From assembly GCA_038211505.1 (NCBI GenBank), contig JBBQVO010000090.1, positions 1 through 13,263 of the forward strand: a DNA stretch of 13,263 nucleotides, read 5' to 3'. This document shows, piece after piece, positions 1 through 6,275 of this stretch. A program made the translations under genes and the position numbers. How positions within the stretch are numbered: position 1 is the stretch's first letter; each line of letters starts with the position of its first letter. This stretch comes from JBBQVO01 sp038211505. GTDB lineage: Bacteria; Chloroflexota; Dehalococcoidia; DSTF01; JACRBR01. The notes beneath the pieces were generated by a model. The model ran no database searches. It was not told where the DNA came from and saw only the letters and a program-made list of their open reading frames with translations.

Positions 1-171
1 AACGTTTCTATACGATTCCGCCGAATCGCGGCCAGCGGTCTGTGCCGCTGCGCGCGCGCTGTTTTCGTCGATCGCGTTCACCAAGAGAATGCGCTCCTCA
101 TAGAGCCGTGGCTTTGCCTCGGCTCCATTGAATGAACGTTCGTACAGCAGACTAGCTCCAAACCACGTCAT
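1..171 (-). CDS. DUF4288-like small protein, C-terminus cut by window edge
   Basis: An open minus-strand frame starts at an ATG (169-171) and stays open for all 57 codons to the window edge. The visible protein begins MTWFGASLLYER and continues through RLYEERILLVNAID, a run of Ala-rich helix (residues 38-46) and ESYRN. This order (a Trp near the start, then a LYEER strand, an Ala-rich helix and a Y-x-N motif) is the pattern I know from DUF4288 proteins, small single-domain proteins of unknown function, usually around 80-110 residues. About half is therefore missing. Codon use is GC-rich like the neighbours. There is no strong Shine-Dalgarno site; an AGG lies within the 18-base tandem repeat directly upstream. 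It lies downstream of the amidohydrolase on the same strand with a gap of 172 bases. The family call rests on remembered motifs and no function is proposed. Confidence 0.72.
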   Translation of the reverse strand, partial: MTWFGASLLYERSFNGAEAKPRLYEERILLVNAIDENSARAAAQTAGRDSAESYRNV

Positions 172-172
172 T

Positions 173-207
173 TGTTGAAACCTATTGTCGTGTTGAACCT
201 ATTGTCG
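173..207. repeat. Tandem duplication of a 17-18 base unit before the DUF4288-like start
   Basis: Two adjacent copies, TGTTGAAACCTATTGTCG (173-190) and TGTTGAACCTATTGTCG (191-207), differ by one A. Read on the minus strand, the second copy met ends one base before the ATG at 171, so the duplicated unit supplies whatever ribosome-binding sequence the gene has (AATAGG). It may be a recent slippage duplication or a two-site operator. No function can be assigned from the sequence. Confidence 0.8.
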
Positions 208-343
208 CCCAAGAGCTTGTTCGCCTTTTTGCGCGCTTTTTGTCACCGCTCGCCGCCCAGTTTTTCGGGCCGGTGTGTGTTTCTCTCTCCGGCCGTTGGA
301 CAGCCGAGCTAGATCGTGTTGGCGCGTTCTCGTCATCGGCGGG

Positions 344-1582
344 TCAGATCGTGTTTTTGTGGATGCGAGGCCCTTGCATGATCAGCGCGATCTTTGATTG
401 ATCTTGCAGGAGTTTGATGTCGACGAGCGGGTCGCCGTTGATGATCAGGAGGTCGGCGAACTTGCCGGGTTCGAGGGTGCCGACATCGCGCTGCATGTGC
501 ATGCACTCGCTGGCGGTCTTCGTTGTGGCGACGATCGCCTGCATCGGCGTCATGCCGCACTCGACGTACTGCTGCAGCTCTTCGGCGTTGGCGCCGTGCG
601 GGCCGACGCCGCTGTCGGTGCCCATGGCGATGCGGACGCCGGAGGCGATGGCGCGCGTGATGCTGGCGCGATGATCGCCCATGACTTCTTTCGTCTTGCG
701 GACGGCCTGCGGAAGAACGCTGCCGGGTGACTTCTCGGAGTTGCGCAGCACCCACATCGGAGCGACCAGCGTCGGCACGAGGAAGGCGCCGCGGCGCTTC
801 ATCTCGTCGATCACTTCGTCATCGAGCCAGATGCCGTGTTCGATTGATTCGACGCCGGCGTTGACAGCGTTCTTGATGCCCTGTGTGCCCTGGGCGTGGG
901 CCATGCAGGTCTTACCGGCGGCGGCGGCCTCCTGCACCATGATGCTGATCTCTTCCGGCGTGAACTGCGTGTGGCCGGGTTCGTCGGAGGGCGAGAGCAC
1001 ACCGCCGGTGGACATCAGCTTGATGAAGTCGCCGCCGGCGCGCAGGATCTCGCGGACGGCCTTGCGCACTTCGTCGGGGCCATCGACGACGTTCTCCGGC
1101 CACTCGGGACCGAGGCTGCCGAGCATGCGGGTGCGGACGCCGGATGCCATCGTCGAGTCGCCGTGGCCGCCGGTCTGCGAGAGCGCGGTGACGGCGATCT
1201 TCATGCGCGGGCCGGGGATCAGGCCGCGCTCGATCGCCATCTTGAAGCCTTGCGGCGTGCCGCCGGCATCGCGCACCGACGTGACGCCGGCATCGAGCGT
1301 ACGCAGGGCGTTGCGCGCGCCGTAGAACGTCTGCAACGTCGGCGGCGTGAGGAGGCGATCCTGGAGCGATGCAGGCGAGAAGAGCATGTGGACGTGGCAG
1401 TCGATCATGCCGGGCATGACGGTCTGACCGCCGGCGTCGATCACCGTCGCATCGCGCGGGGCTTCGGTTGCCGCGCCGACGCTCGTGATGCGGCCGTCGT
1501 CGTCGATGACGATCGTGGCGTTGGCGACGGGATTGGCGCCGGCCCCGTCGATCATGGTGGCGTTGGTGATGGCGGTGGTCAT
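344..1582 (-). CDS. Metal-dependent amidohydrolase (prolidase/imidazolonepropionase-like)
   Basis: A 412-residue cytosolic amidohydrolase-superfamily enzyme that would hydrolyse an amide or ester bond in a small molecule; the substrate cannot be read from sequence. The metal ligands are all visible: H63-V-H65 after a PGMIDCH strand, K188 in FIKLMSTGG (the likely carbamylated lysine), H229 in MAHA, H249 in ESIEHG, and D323 in AMGTDSG. The N-terminal small beta domain (residues 1-60) and its C-terminal return with the signature GTLEPGKFADLLI (368-380) are complete, so the gene is full length. The layout matches the branch often annotated as Xaa-Pro dipeptidase or Sgx9260-type carboxypeptidase-like proteins. 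The start is supported by AGAGGA on the minus strand (1591-1596), 8 bases from the ATG. No signal peptide is present. It has no close operon partner. Family assignment is secure; the reaction is not. Confidence 0.95.
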   Translation of the reverse strand: MTTAITNATMIDGAGANPVANATIVIDDDGRITSVGAATEAPRDATVIDAGGQTVMPGMIDCHVHMLFSPASLQDRLLTPPTLQTFYGARNALRTLDAGVTSVRDAGGTPQGFKMAIERGLIPGPRMKIAVTALSQTGGHGDSTMASGVRTRMLGSLGPEWPENVVDGPDEVRKAVREILRAGGDFIKLMSTGGVLSPSDEPGHTQFTPEEISIMVQEAAAAGKTCMAHAQGTQGIKNAVNAGVESIEHGIWLDDEVIDEMKRRGAFLVPTLVAPMWVLRNSEKSPGSVLPQAVRKTKEVMGDHRASITRAIASGVRIAMGTDSGVGPHGANAEELQQYVECGMTPMQAIVATTKTASECMHMQRDVGTLEPGKFADLLIINGDPLVDIKLLQDQSKIALIMQGPRIHKNTI

Positions 1583-1598
1583 CGTCTTCGTCCTCTGT

Positions 1599-1698
1599 GG
1601 AGGTTCGTTTGGTAGTTTTGCGTTTTGTCGGCGGGAGGTTTGTTCGGCAGTTTTGTGTTTTCGGCGTCGGGAGGTTTGTTTGGCAGTTTTGTATTTTG
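1599..1698. repeat. 35-36 base tandem repeat, about 2.8 copies
   Basis: Copies begin with GGAGGTT at 1599, 1634 and 1670, giving periods of 35 and 36. Each copy runs GGAGGTTyGTTyGGyAGTTTTG followed by a T-rich GTTTTsGGC-like tail; the third copy is cut short. The array lies in the 266-base gap just upstream of the amidohydrolase start on its promoter side. The GT-rich plus strand (AC-rich minus strand) contrasts with the GC-rich surroundings. No reading frame runs through it convincingly. It could be a multi-site operator or a slippage product. Confidence 0.8.
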
Positions 1699-1848
1699 GA
1701 GCCGCGTCGGACCCGGCGCGATCCGTGAGTGACCGCTCCGTTAATGCGGCATCATCTCCGAATCGGGAGCGAACTGCAATCGGGTGACGTCACGTGTGGT
1801 GGAAGTAGAGCGAGGGCGGGCGGAGCGGGTGGCATTCCCTCCGGCTCA

Positions 1849-2691
1849 TCACGTGTCGAACTCCTCATCGACCATCGTCCTGTACCCGCCGAGTAGGCGG
1901 GCCGCTCGATAGTTGGGATCAGGGCGCTCGTTATGACCGCACTTTGGACAATACGGCGATCCATTCCAGTTCACATCGTCGCCGTCCGACATGTGGCGAT
2001 ATCCGTTGTAGTCTTTGAGTTGGAGCTTTTCGTAATCGTTTGGACAGTACGGCCCTTCAACCCTCAGAAATGTAGGCGCATCGATGGCACCGATGATCCC
2101 CGCGCTCAGCGTCTCCATCGTGGTCATCTTCCTACGGATCCTATGGAGATACCACAGCATGTTGAAACGATGAACGTAGCCGGCTCTGAGTGGGAGTGGC
2201 TCTGGCGCATCCTCTTCATGCACGCCATTTTCCGAAGACTCCGCAGCATCTTCGGCACCTGGCTCGATCTCGCCGCCACTGGTCTCGTTCATAGATGTCT
2301 CTCCCACTTTATTGATCGCCGCCTCGTAAGCACGGTTCTGGATGGCGACAGCGCGGCGCGTTTGTAAGATGAAGACGCACGCATATGTTGTTGCGGCGAA
2401 AGCCAACGCGACGGGGATAGCCACGGGCCAACTGCTGGGCACTTCGACACTAGGAATCTTGTTAACCAACCAGAAGAATATCTTCGTCAGTCCGAACCAC
2501 GCGATGGCTAACGAGATCAGCAATGTCAACAAGGATCGCACCGGACGTGGGAGCCATGTCCAGATCCCCTGCGCCGTCTGAATCCCGTCTATGAGATTCC
2601 AGCCCCACCCGACGCGCTTCAGAACGGGCCATCTCTTGAGCGCGCGAATACGGATCGAGGGTTCCGCCACGCGGATTGGTTCGTCAGGCAT
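1849..2691 (-). CDS. Unrecognised membrane protein with zinc-ribbon-like C-terminus
   Basis: A 280-residue protein I do not recognise. From the N-terminus it shows a basic, Trp-rich cytosolic segment (residues 1-50), two hydrophobic helices (about 51-76, VRSLLTLLISLAIAWFGL onward, and 88-110), a polar acidic linker (130-168), a basic helix (YLHRIRRKM, 181-189) and a C-terminal metal-ribbon-like tail: C216-P-N-D219 about 30 residues before C248-P-K-C251-G-H. Only three Cys are present, so D219 may be the fourth ligand or the ribbon is incomplete. Both termini are probably cytosolic. GC is visibly lower than in the flanking genes (hand-counted 60-base rows of 48-57% against about 67% in the ferritin-VIT gene), which hints at transfer. 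No clear Shine-Dalgarno site precedes the ATG at 2691. It follows the ferritin-VIT gene by 163 bases on the same strand, but I see no functional tie. The tail might sense or bind a nucleic acid or protein partner; that is speculation. Confidence 0.8.
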   Translation of the reverse strand: MPDEPIRVAEPSIRIRALKRWPVLKRVGWGWNLIDGIQTAQGIWTWLPRPVRSLLTLLISLAIAWFGLTKIFFWLVNKIPSVEVPSSWPVAIPVALAFAATTYACVFILQTRRAVAIQNRAYEAAINKVGETSMNETSGGEIEPGAEDAAESSENGVHEEDAPEPLPLRAGYVHRFNMLWYLHRIRRKMTTMETLSAGIIGAIDAPTFLRVEGPYCPNDYEKLQLKDYNGYRHMSDGDDVNWNGSPYCPKCGHNERPDPNYRAARLLGGYRTMVDEEFDT

Positions 2692-2731
2692 ACTTGTGAA
2701 GAGTGACAGATTCTATGCGTCGAGTCTGCGA

Positions 2732-2764
2732 TGGCCTTCGGCCACCCCTCTCGCACAAGGGGTG
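2732..2764. repeat. Paired hairpins in gap after the ferritin-VIT gene
   Basis: Two overlapping stems lie in the 163-base gap: TGGCC-TTC-GGCCA (2732-2744) and CACCCC (2743-2748) with GGGGTG (2759-2764) around a 10-base loop. The wording (CCCTCACCCC, GAGAGGGG on the minus strand) is a type of dispersed intergenic repeat I have seen in many high-GC genomes. It lies about 90 bases downstream of the ferritin-VIT stop on the minus strand. With no T tract it would be a weak intrinsic terminator at best; an mRNA-stabilising hairpin is equally possible. Confidence 0.55.
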
Positions 2765-2854
2765 AGGGGATCGTTTCGGCGATTTGAGCTGCGCCCTGAG
2801 AGTTTCAAGGCAATGACGGGTGTGGCTGCGGCGGCGGTGCGGCGTTTGTGGGGG

Positions 2855-3994
2855 CTAGGCGTTGACGCCGATGATTTTGCCGATGCTGAAGGTTACGGCG
2901 GCGGCGACGCTGCCGATCGCCAGCTGGCGGGCGCCGGCGAAGATGAAGTTGCGGCCGGTGAACAGCGAGACGGCGGCGCCGACGGCGAACATGCCGAGGC
3001 CGCCGAGAATCACCGACAACGCGAAGTTGATGTTGCCCGAACCAAAGAACCACGGGATCACCGGGATGATCGCGCCCGCGGCGAACGACAGAAACGACGA
3101 GATCGCGACGCCGTACGGCGAGCCGAGGCCTTCGGGGTTAAGGCCGAGCTCTTCGCGGGCCAGCGTCTCGAGCGCGACGCCGCTGTCGGCGATGATCCTG
3201 CGCGACAGCGCTTCCGCTTCGTCTTTCGGGAGACCCTTGGCGCGATAGATCAGCGCCAGTTCGCGGCGCTCTTCCTCCGGATCCGCTTCCAGCTCTTCCT
3301 TCTCCAGCGCGATCTGCCGCTCGAAGAGTTCGCGCTGCGACGTGACGGAGATGAACTCGCCGGCGCCCATCGAGAACGCGCCCGCGAGCAGCCCGGCGAC
3401 GCCGGCGAGGATGATGAAGCGACCGTCGGGGTTGGCGCCGGCAATGCCGATGACGAGGCTGAGGTTCGAGAGCAAGCCGTCGCTCATCCCGAAGATCGCT
3501 GCGCGCAACTGGCCGCCGGTATCGACGCGGTGCCAACTCTCGCCCTGGACGATGCCAGCGACCCCGCCCTTCTCGCCGCCGGGCGAGTACATCGTCGAGA
3601 GGGTGCGGGCGTGGGCGCGTTCGGCGCGGGCCATCTCGGGGCCGGCATCGGCCTGGGCCATATAGTCGTCGAAGCCGCCAGACTCCATCGCGCTGACCAT
3701 CGGCAGGACGGCGCGGGCGCCGAGGCGATCGGCGAGAAAGCCGAGGATGCGGATGCGGAGCGTCGGCCGCAGCGGCGGCGGCTCGATGCCGGCGGCGCGC
3801 AGCTTGTCGGCCCAGCGCTGGACGTGCTTCTTCTCGGCCTCGGCGAGCTCAAGGAAGATCTGCGAGCGCGCCGGATCCTTCTCGGCCCGAGAAAGTCGCT
3901 GGTAGAGGGCGACGCCGTCGATCTCGCCCTGGTAGTTCGAGCGGAAGCGCTTGATGTCGGCGGCAGATGCCGGCTCCTTCGTCTTCATCTCCAT
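2855..3994 (-). CDS. Ferritin-like domain fused to VIT1/CCC1 transporter (MbfA-like)
   Basis: A 379-residue inner-membrane protein with two parts. Residues 14-135 form a ferritin/rubrerythrin-like four-helix unit with candidate di-iron ligands E24, E54-x-x-H57 and E120, E125-x-x-H128. Residues 160-379 form a VIT1/CCC1 transporter: helix 1 with FGMSDGLLSNLSLV (168-181), helix 2 with AFSMGAGEFISVTSQ (206-220), a charged cytosolic metal-binding helical hairpin (221-290, rich in Glu), and three further membrane helices (about 296-317, 321-346, 350-376). This architecture matches MbfA, which exports iron and protects against peroxide in alphaproteobacteria, so iron or manganese export is the likely role here. 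The start is less certain: no Shine-Dalgarno motif precedes the ATG at 3994, and a second ATG lies two codons inside. It is transcribed divergently from the broken DinB gene across the repeat element. I see no Fur/Irr-type operator. Family confidence is high; the metal is inferred. Confidence 0.93.
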   Translation of the reverse strand: MEMKTKEPASAADIKRFRSNYQGEIDGVALYQRLSRAEKDPARSQIFLELAEAEKKHVQRWADKLRAAGIEPPPLRPTLRIRILGFLADRLGARAVLPMVSAMESGGFDDYMAQADAGPEMARAERAHARTLSTMYSPGGEKGGVAGIVQGESWHRVDTGGQLRAAIFGMSDGLLSNLSLVIGIAGANPDGRFIILAGVAGLLAGAFSMGAGEFISVTSQRELFERQIALEKEELEADPEEERRELALIYRAKGLPKDEAEALSRRIIADSGVALETLAREELGLNPEGLGSPYGVAISSFLSFAAGAIIPVIPWFFGSGNINFALSVILGGLGMFAVGAAVSLFTGRNFIFAGARQLAIGSVAAAVTFSIGKIIGVNA

Positions 3995-4182
3995 GCATCG
4001 ATTCTAGCGCGCGGCGCCCGATCTTCCACGAAGAGACACGAAAGGGGACGATCCACAGAGGGCACAGAGAGACACAGAGGGGTTGGGAGGACGGAACCGA
4101 GCGGGTCTTCGACGAATGGACACGAAGAGATACGAAGGGTCGTTGGGCGGGTGCGGCGGAATGTGGCGGTTGTGGCGACCGA

Positions 4183-4211
4183 CGAGGGCGCAGCGAGCGG
4201 CGCCCCTACGG
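4183..4211. repeat. 29-base dispersed hairpin repeat, copy 1
   Basis: The 29 bases starting CGAGGGCGCAGCGAGC and ending GCCCCTACGG are identical to 11079-11107. The unit contains GGGCGC and GCGCCC as a 6 bp stem around an 8-base loop. Copy 1 sits inside the inverted-repeat element and copy 2 stands alone, so it is an independent repeat of REP type. Confidence 0.85.
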
Positions 4212-4217
4212 ATGTTG

Positions 4218-4271
4218 TCGCGTCACTATTCTCGGCGGCGCCGCTACCGATGCTCCTCGCGTCACTATTCT
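4218..4271. repeat. 15-base direct repeat inside the inverted-repeat element
   Basis: TCGCGTCACTATTCT occurs at 4218-4232 and again at 4257-4271, 39 bases apart. The segment between is GC-rich (GGCGGCGCCGC). The second copy ends where the right arm of the large inverted repeat begins, so the pair may mark an insertion or slippage event within the element. Confidence 0.75.
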
Positions 4272-4403
4272 GTGGCCCTCTGTGTCCTCTGTGGATCGTC
4301 CCCTTTCGTGTCTCTTCGTGTCCCTTCGTGGAAGACCGATTTGGCGGAAGGAGGGGCGGTGGCGTTATTCTCTGGACGGCTTCTTGGCAGGAGATGTGGG
4401 GCG

Positions 4404-4927
4404 ATGGGCGACGACAAAGAGGCGTTACTACGGCACTACCGGGAGACGCGGCAGGATCTGCTCGCGGCGCTGGACGGATTGAGCGACGCGGCGCTCACGG
4501 AGCCCTCGATCGACGGGTGGTCGGTGAAGGATCATCTTGCGCACCTCGCGGACTGGGACGATATACGGGCGAGCGAGGTCGCCCGCATCTCCGCGGGCTA
4601 CGAATCGGCCTGGCGCGCGTCGAACGAGCAGGACGACGCTACAACGCGATGTCCTACGAGATGCGACGGAACATATCGCTAGACCAGGTGCGGTGGGAGC
4701 TTGAGCAATCGAGGCAGCGGTTGCTGGCCGCCCTCGCGTCGGCTACGGCGCGCGGCCTCGACGCATCGCTGTACGGGGAGGCGGCGCTACAAAGCGGGCA
4801 CGAGGCGCAGCACGTTGGGTGGCTCAGAGCGTGGCGGGCGGAGAAGCGCGTACAGGGCGGTGGCGGGTGGGCGCGGGCGACGGCCCGAAGCTGGCAACGA
4901 CGCCATCATTGGCAGTTCCAGAAATAG
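4404..4927 (+). pseudogene. DinB-family protein gene, split by a one-base frameshift
   Basis: Two adjacent frames together encode one DinB-like four-helix protein. Frame one runs from the ATG at 4404 (MGDDKEALLRHYRETR, then SIDGWSVKDHLAHLADWD with the first metal-ligand His) to NEQDD and then stops at TAG 4680-4682. The family pattern resumes in another frame from TAC at 4640: YNAMSYEMRRNISLDQV, then the late HEAQH motif (H-x3-H) followed by VGWLRAWR, ending at TAG 4925-4927. Joining them needs one missing base in GC-TAC around 4639-4640, which would restore DDAYNAM. The joined product would be about 174 residues, close to the family size. DinB proteins are metal-binding, often thiol-transfer or maleylpyruvate-isomerase-like, enzymes. 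AGGAG (4389-4393) lies 10 bases before the ATG. It may be a true recent pseudogene or a consensus error in the assembly; the position is not in a homopolymer. The last 25 residues, GGGGWARATARSW onward, look unlike the family. Confidence 0.85.
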
Positions 4928-4944
4928 CGCACTATTTCTTGACA
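4921..4944 (+). promoter_or_regulatory. Perfect dyad abutting a TTGACA -35-like hexamer
   Basis: GAAATAG-CGCA-CTATTTC (4921-4938) is a perfect 7 bp inverted repeat that includes the DinB stop codon and is followed at once by TTGACA (4939-4944). A candidate -10, TACGAT, lies at 4973-4978, but the spacer is 28 bases and too long for a classical promoter; TAGCGT at 4965-4970 gives 20. The dyad has no following T tract, so an operator overlapping the promoter of the secreted-protein gene is more likely than a terminator. Confidence 0.4.
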
Positions 4945-4987
4945 GGGCAATCGACAACAGCGCGTAGCGTGATACGATAGGCGAACC

Positions 4988-6250
4988 ATGGATATCCGAG
5001 CATTCACCAAGCGCGCCTTCATGGGCCTCGTCCTCGCCTCACTTCTCGGCGCCGTCGTGGCCGTCGTCTCGGCCGAGACGATCGATCCCAACAGCGACAA
5101 TTCGCAGTTCGCCTACGGCGAGAACGTGGGCTGGATCAACGCCGAGCCGCTGGGCAACGGCAACGCCGCTGGCACGACGGTCACCGGCCTCAAGCTCACC
5201 GGCTACATGTACGGCGAGAATATCGGCTGGATCAACCTCAACTGCACCAACAACAACACCTGCGCGACCACGGGCAACTACGGCGTCGTCAACGACGGCC
5301 TCGGCAAGCTCTCCGGCTATGCATGGGGTGAGAACGTCGGCTGGATCAGTTTCAACTGCTCGAACACGCCGGCGACGTGCGCGACGACGAACAACTACGG
5401 CGTCACGATCAATCGCTCGACGGGCGATTTCAGCGGCTACGCGTATGGCGAGAACATCGGCTGGATCAGTTTCAACTGCACCAACCAGAACACATGCGGC
5501 ACGGCGCAGTATAAAGTGAAGACAGCCGACGACGGCGACGGCATCGCCGGCGCCACGGACAACTGCCCGTTCGACGCGAACGTCAACCAGGCGAACGCCG
5601 ACGCCGACTTCATCAACCTGCACGTTTTCGGAAAGCTCTTTGATGACAAGACCGTCCTGAACTCTGACGACAAGGGCGACGTCTGCGACACGGACGCCGA
5701 CAACGACGGCTTCCTCAACACCGACGAGCTACAACTCGGTCCGGCGGGCACGTCACATGCGCTCTGCCCTTCGGCGAGCGCGGCCACCAACCCGCTCAAG
5801 CTCGATTCCGATGGCGATGGCGTGAGCGATCGCGCGGAGTGCCTGCTGGGCACCGACCCGATGAGCGCGGCGTCGAAGCCACCGGTGACGTACCCGACAA
5901 ATGTCGACGCCGATCACGACGGCTTGCCCGACACGGTCGAAGCCATCCTGGGCACGAACGCCACCAACGCCGATAGCGATGGCGACGGCTTGACGGACGG
6001 GCTGGAAGTGCGCGCGTACGGCAGCAACCCGCTTTCCGCCAACACGGACGGCGACATTTGCAACGACGCGCAGGAAGTCGCGAGCGTCGACGCAAACACC
6101 GGTATCAGCTCCAGCGATCTCCTCGCGGTGGCGCAGGCATTCGGCCCGAGCACGTCGCCCGGCTACATCCCCGACATGGACGAGAACAAAAACGGCAATA
6201 TCAACTCGACTGACCTGCTCTTCGTCGCCAGTCACTTCGGCGCCTGCTAG
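4988..6250 (+). CDS. Secreted GENxGWI-repeat / thrombospondin type 3 / dockerin-like protein
   Basis: A 420-residue exported protein. Residues 1-29 are a signal peptide: basic MDIRAFTKR, a hydrophobic run, then VVSA before E30. Next come four repeats built on Y-x-GEN-[VI]-GWI (residues 43, 75, 113 and 153); copies 2-4 carry a Cys pair (for example NCTNNNTCATT) and end NYGV or QYKV. Copies 3 and 4 share identical DNA over the GWISFNC part. Residues 180-363 hold thrombospondin type 3 calcium loops: DGDGIAGATDNCP, DTDADNDGFLN, DSDGDGVSDRAE, DADHDGLPDTVE, DSDGDGLTDGLE and NTDGDICNDAQE. The first is interrupted by about 20 residues (207-227). The C-terminus is dockerin-like: a canonical 12-residue loop D398-ENKNGNINST-D409 followed by LLFVASHFG, and an earlier copy (368-386) whose loop is two residues shorter. 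It is probably a calcium-stabilised surface or extracellular protein; its partner is unknown. The Shine-Dalgarno site is weak. No enzyme domain is seen. Confidence 0.93.
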   Translation: MDIRAFTKRAFMGLVLASLLGAVVAVVSAETIDPNSDNSQFAYGENVGWINAEPLGNGNAAGTTVTGLKLTGYMYGENIGWINLNCTNNNTCATTGNYGVVNDGLGKLSGYAWGENVGWISFNCSNTPATCATTNNYGVTINRSTGDFSGYAYGENIGWISFNCTNQNTCGTAQYKVKTADDGDGIAGATDNCPFDANVNQANADADFINLHVFGKLFDDKTVLNSDDKGDVCDTDADNDGFLNTDELQLGPAGTSHALCPSASAATNPLKLDSDGDGVSDRAECLLGTDPMSAASKPPVTYPTNVDADHDGLPDTVEAILGTNATNADSDGDGLTDGLEVRAYGSNPLSANTDGDICNDAQEVASVDANTGISSSDLLAVAQAFGPSTSPGYIPDMDENKNGNINSTDLLFVASHFGAC

Positions 6251-6275
6251 CAGCGATTTCAACGTATTGCTCCTA

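Larger units (their letters stand above)
4022..4336. repeat. MITE-like element bounded by a perfect 35 bp inverted repeat
   Basis: Positions 4027-4061 and 4286-4320 are perfect reverse complements over 35 bases (core CACGAAGAGACACG, then AAAGGGGACGATCC, then ACAGAGG), and the similarity continues outward to TCTTCC at 4022 and GGAAGA at 4336 after a small indel (an extra GGGACACGAA-type unit in the right arm). The arms enclose 224 bases. A degenerate further copy of the left-arm wording lies at 4105-4140, a 29-base hairpin repeat at 4183-4211 and a 15-base direct repeat at 4218-4271. There is no convincing coding frame. It fills most of the 409-base gap between two divergent genes. A non-autonomous mobile or REP-type element is likely, but no target-site duplication was identified. 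Confidence 0.75.

Noticed and set aside
268..294. GGCCGG/CCGGCC hairpin as terminator of the amidohydrolase
   Set aside because: The T tract lies on the wrong side for the minus-strand transcript and the loop is 15 bases; too weak to call.
896..1615. Plus-strand frame opposite the amidohydrolase
   Set aside because: His/Asp/Arg/Ala-rich low-complexity translation typical of an antisense frame; the minus-strand gene has every catalytic motif.
1599..1698. CRISPR-like array
   Set aside because: Copies are contiguous and imperfect with no unique spacers; the same holds for the 13-base triplet at 6276-6314. No cas gene is present.
1784..1793. Palindrome GTGACGTCAC as an operator
   Set aside because: A single 10-base palindrome downstream of one minus-strand gene start region; expected by chance often enough and not repeated as a full site.
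2591..4403. Very long plus-strand open frame opposite the ferritin-VIT gene
   Set aside because: It is a GC-bias mirror of the minus-strand gene, Arg/Asp/Glu/Ala-rich without any domain, and crosses the repeat element. Only its last part (from 4640) is real, as the second half of the DinB gene.
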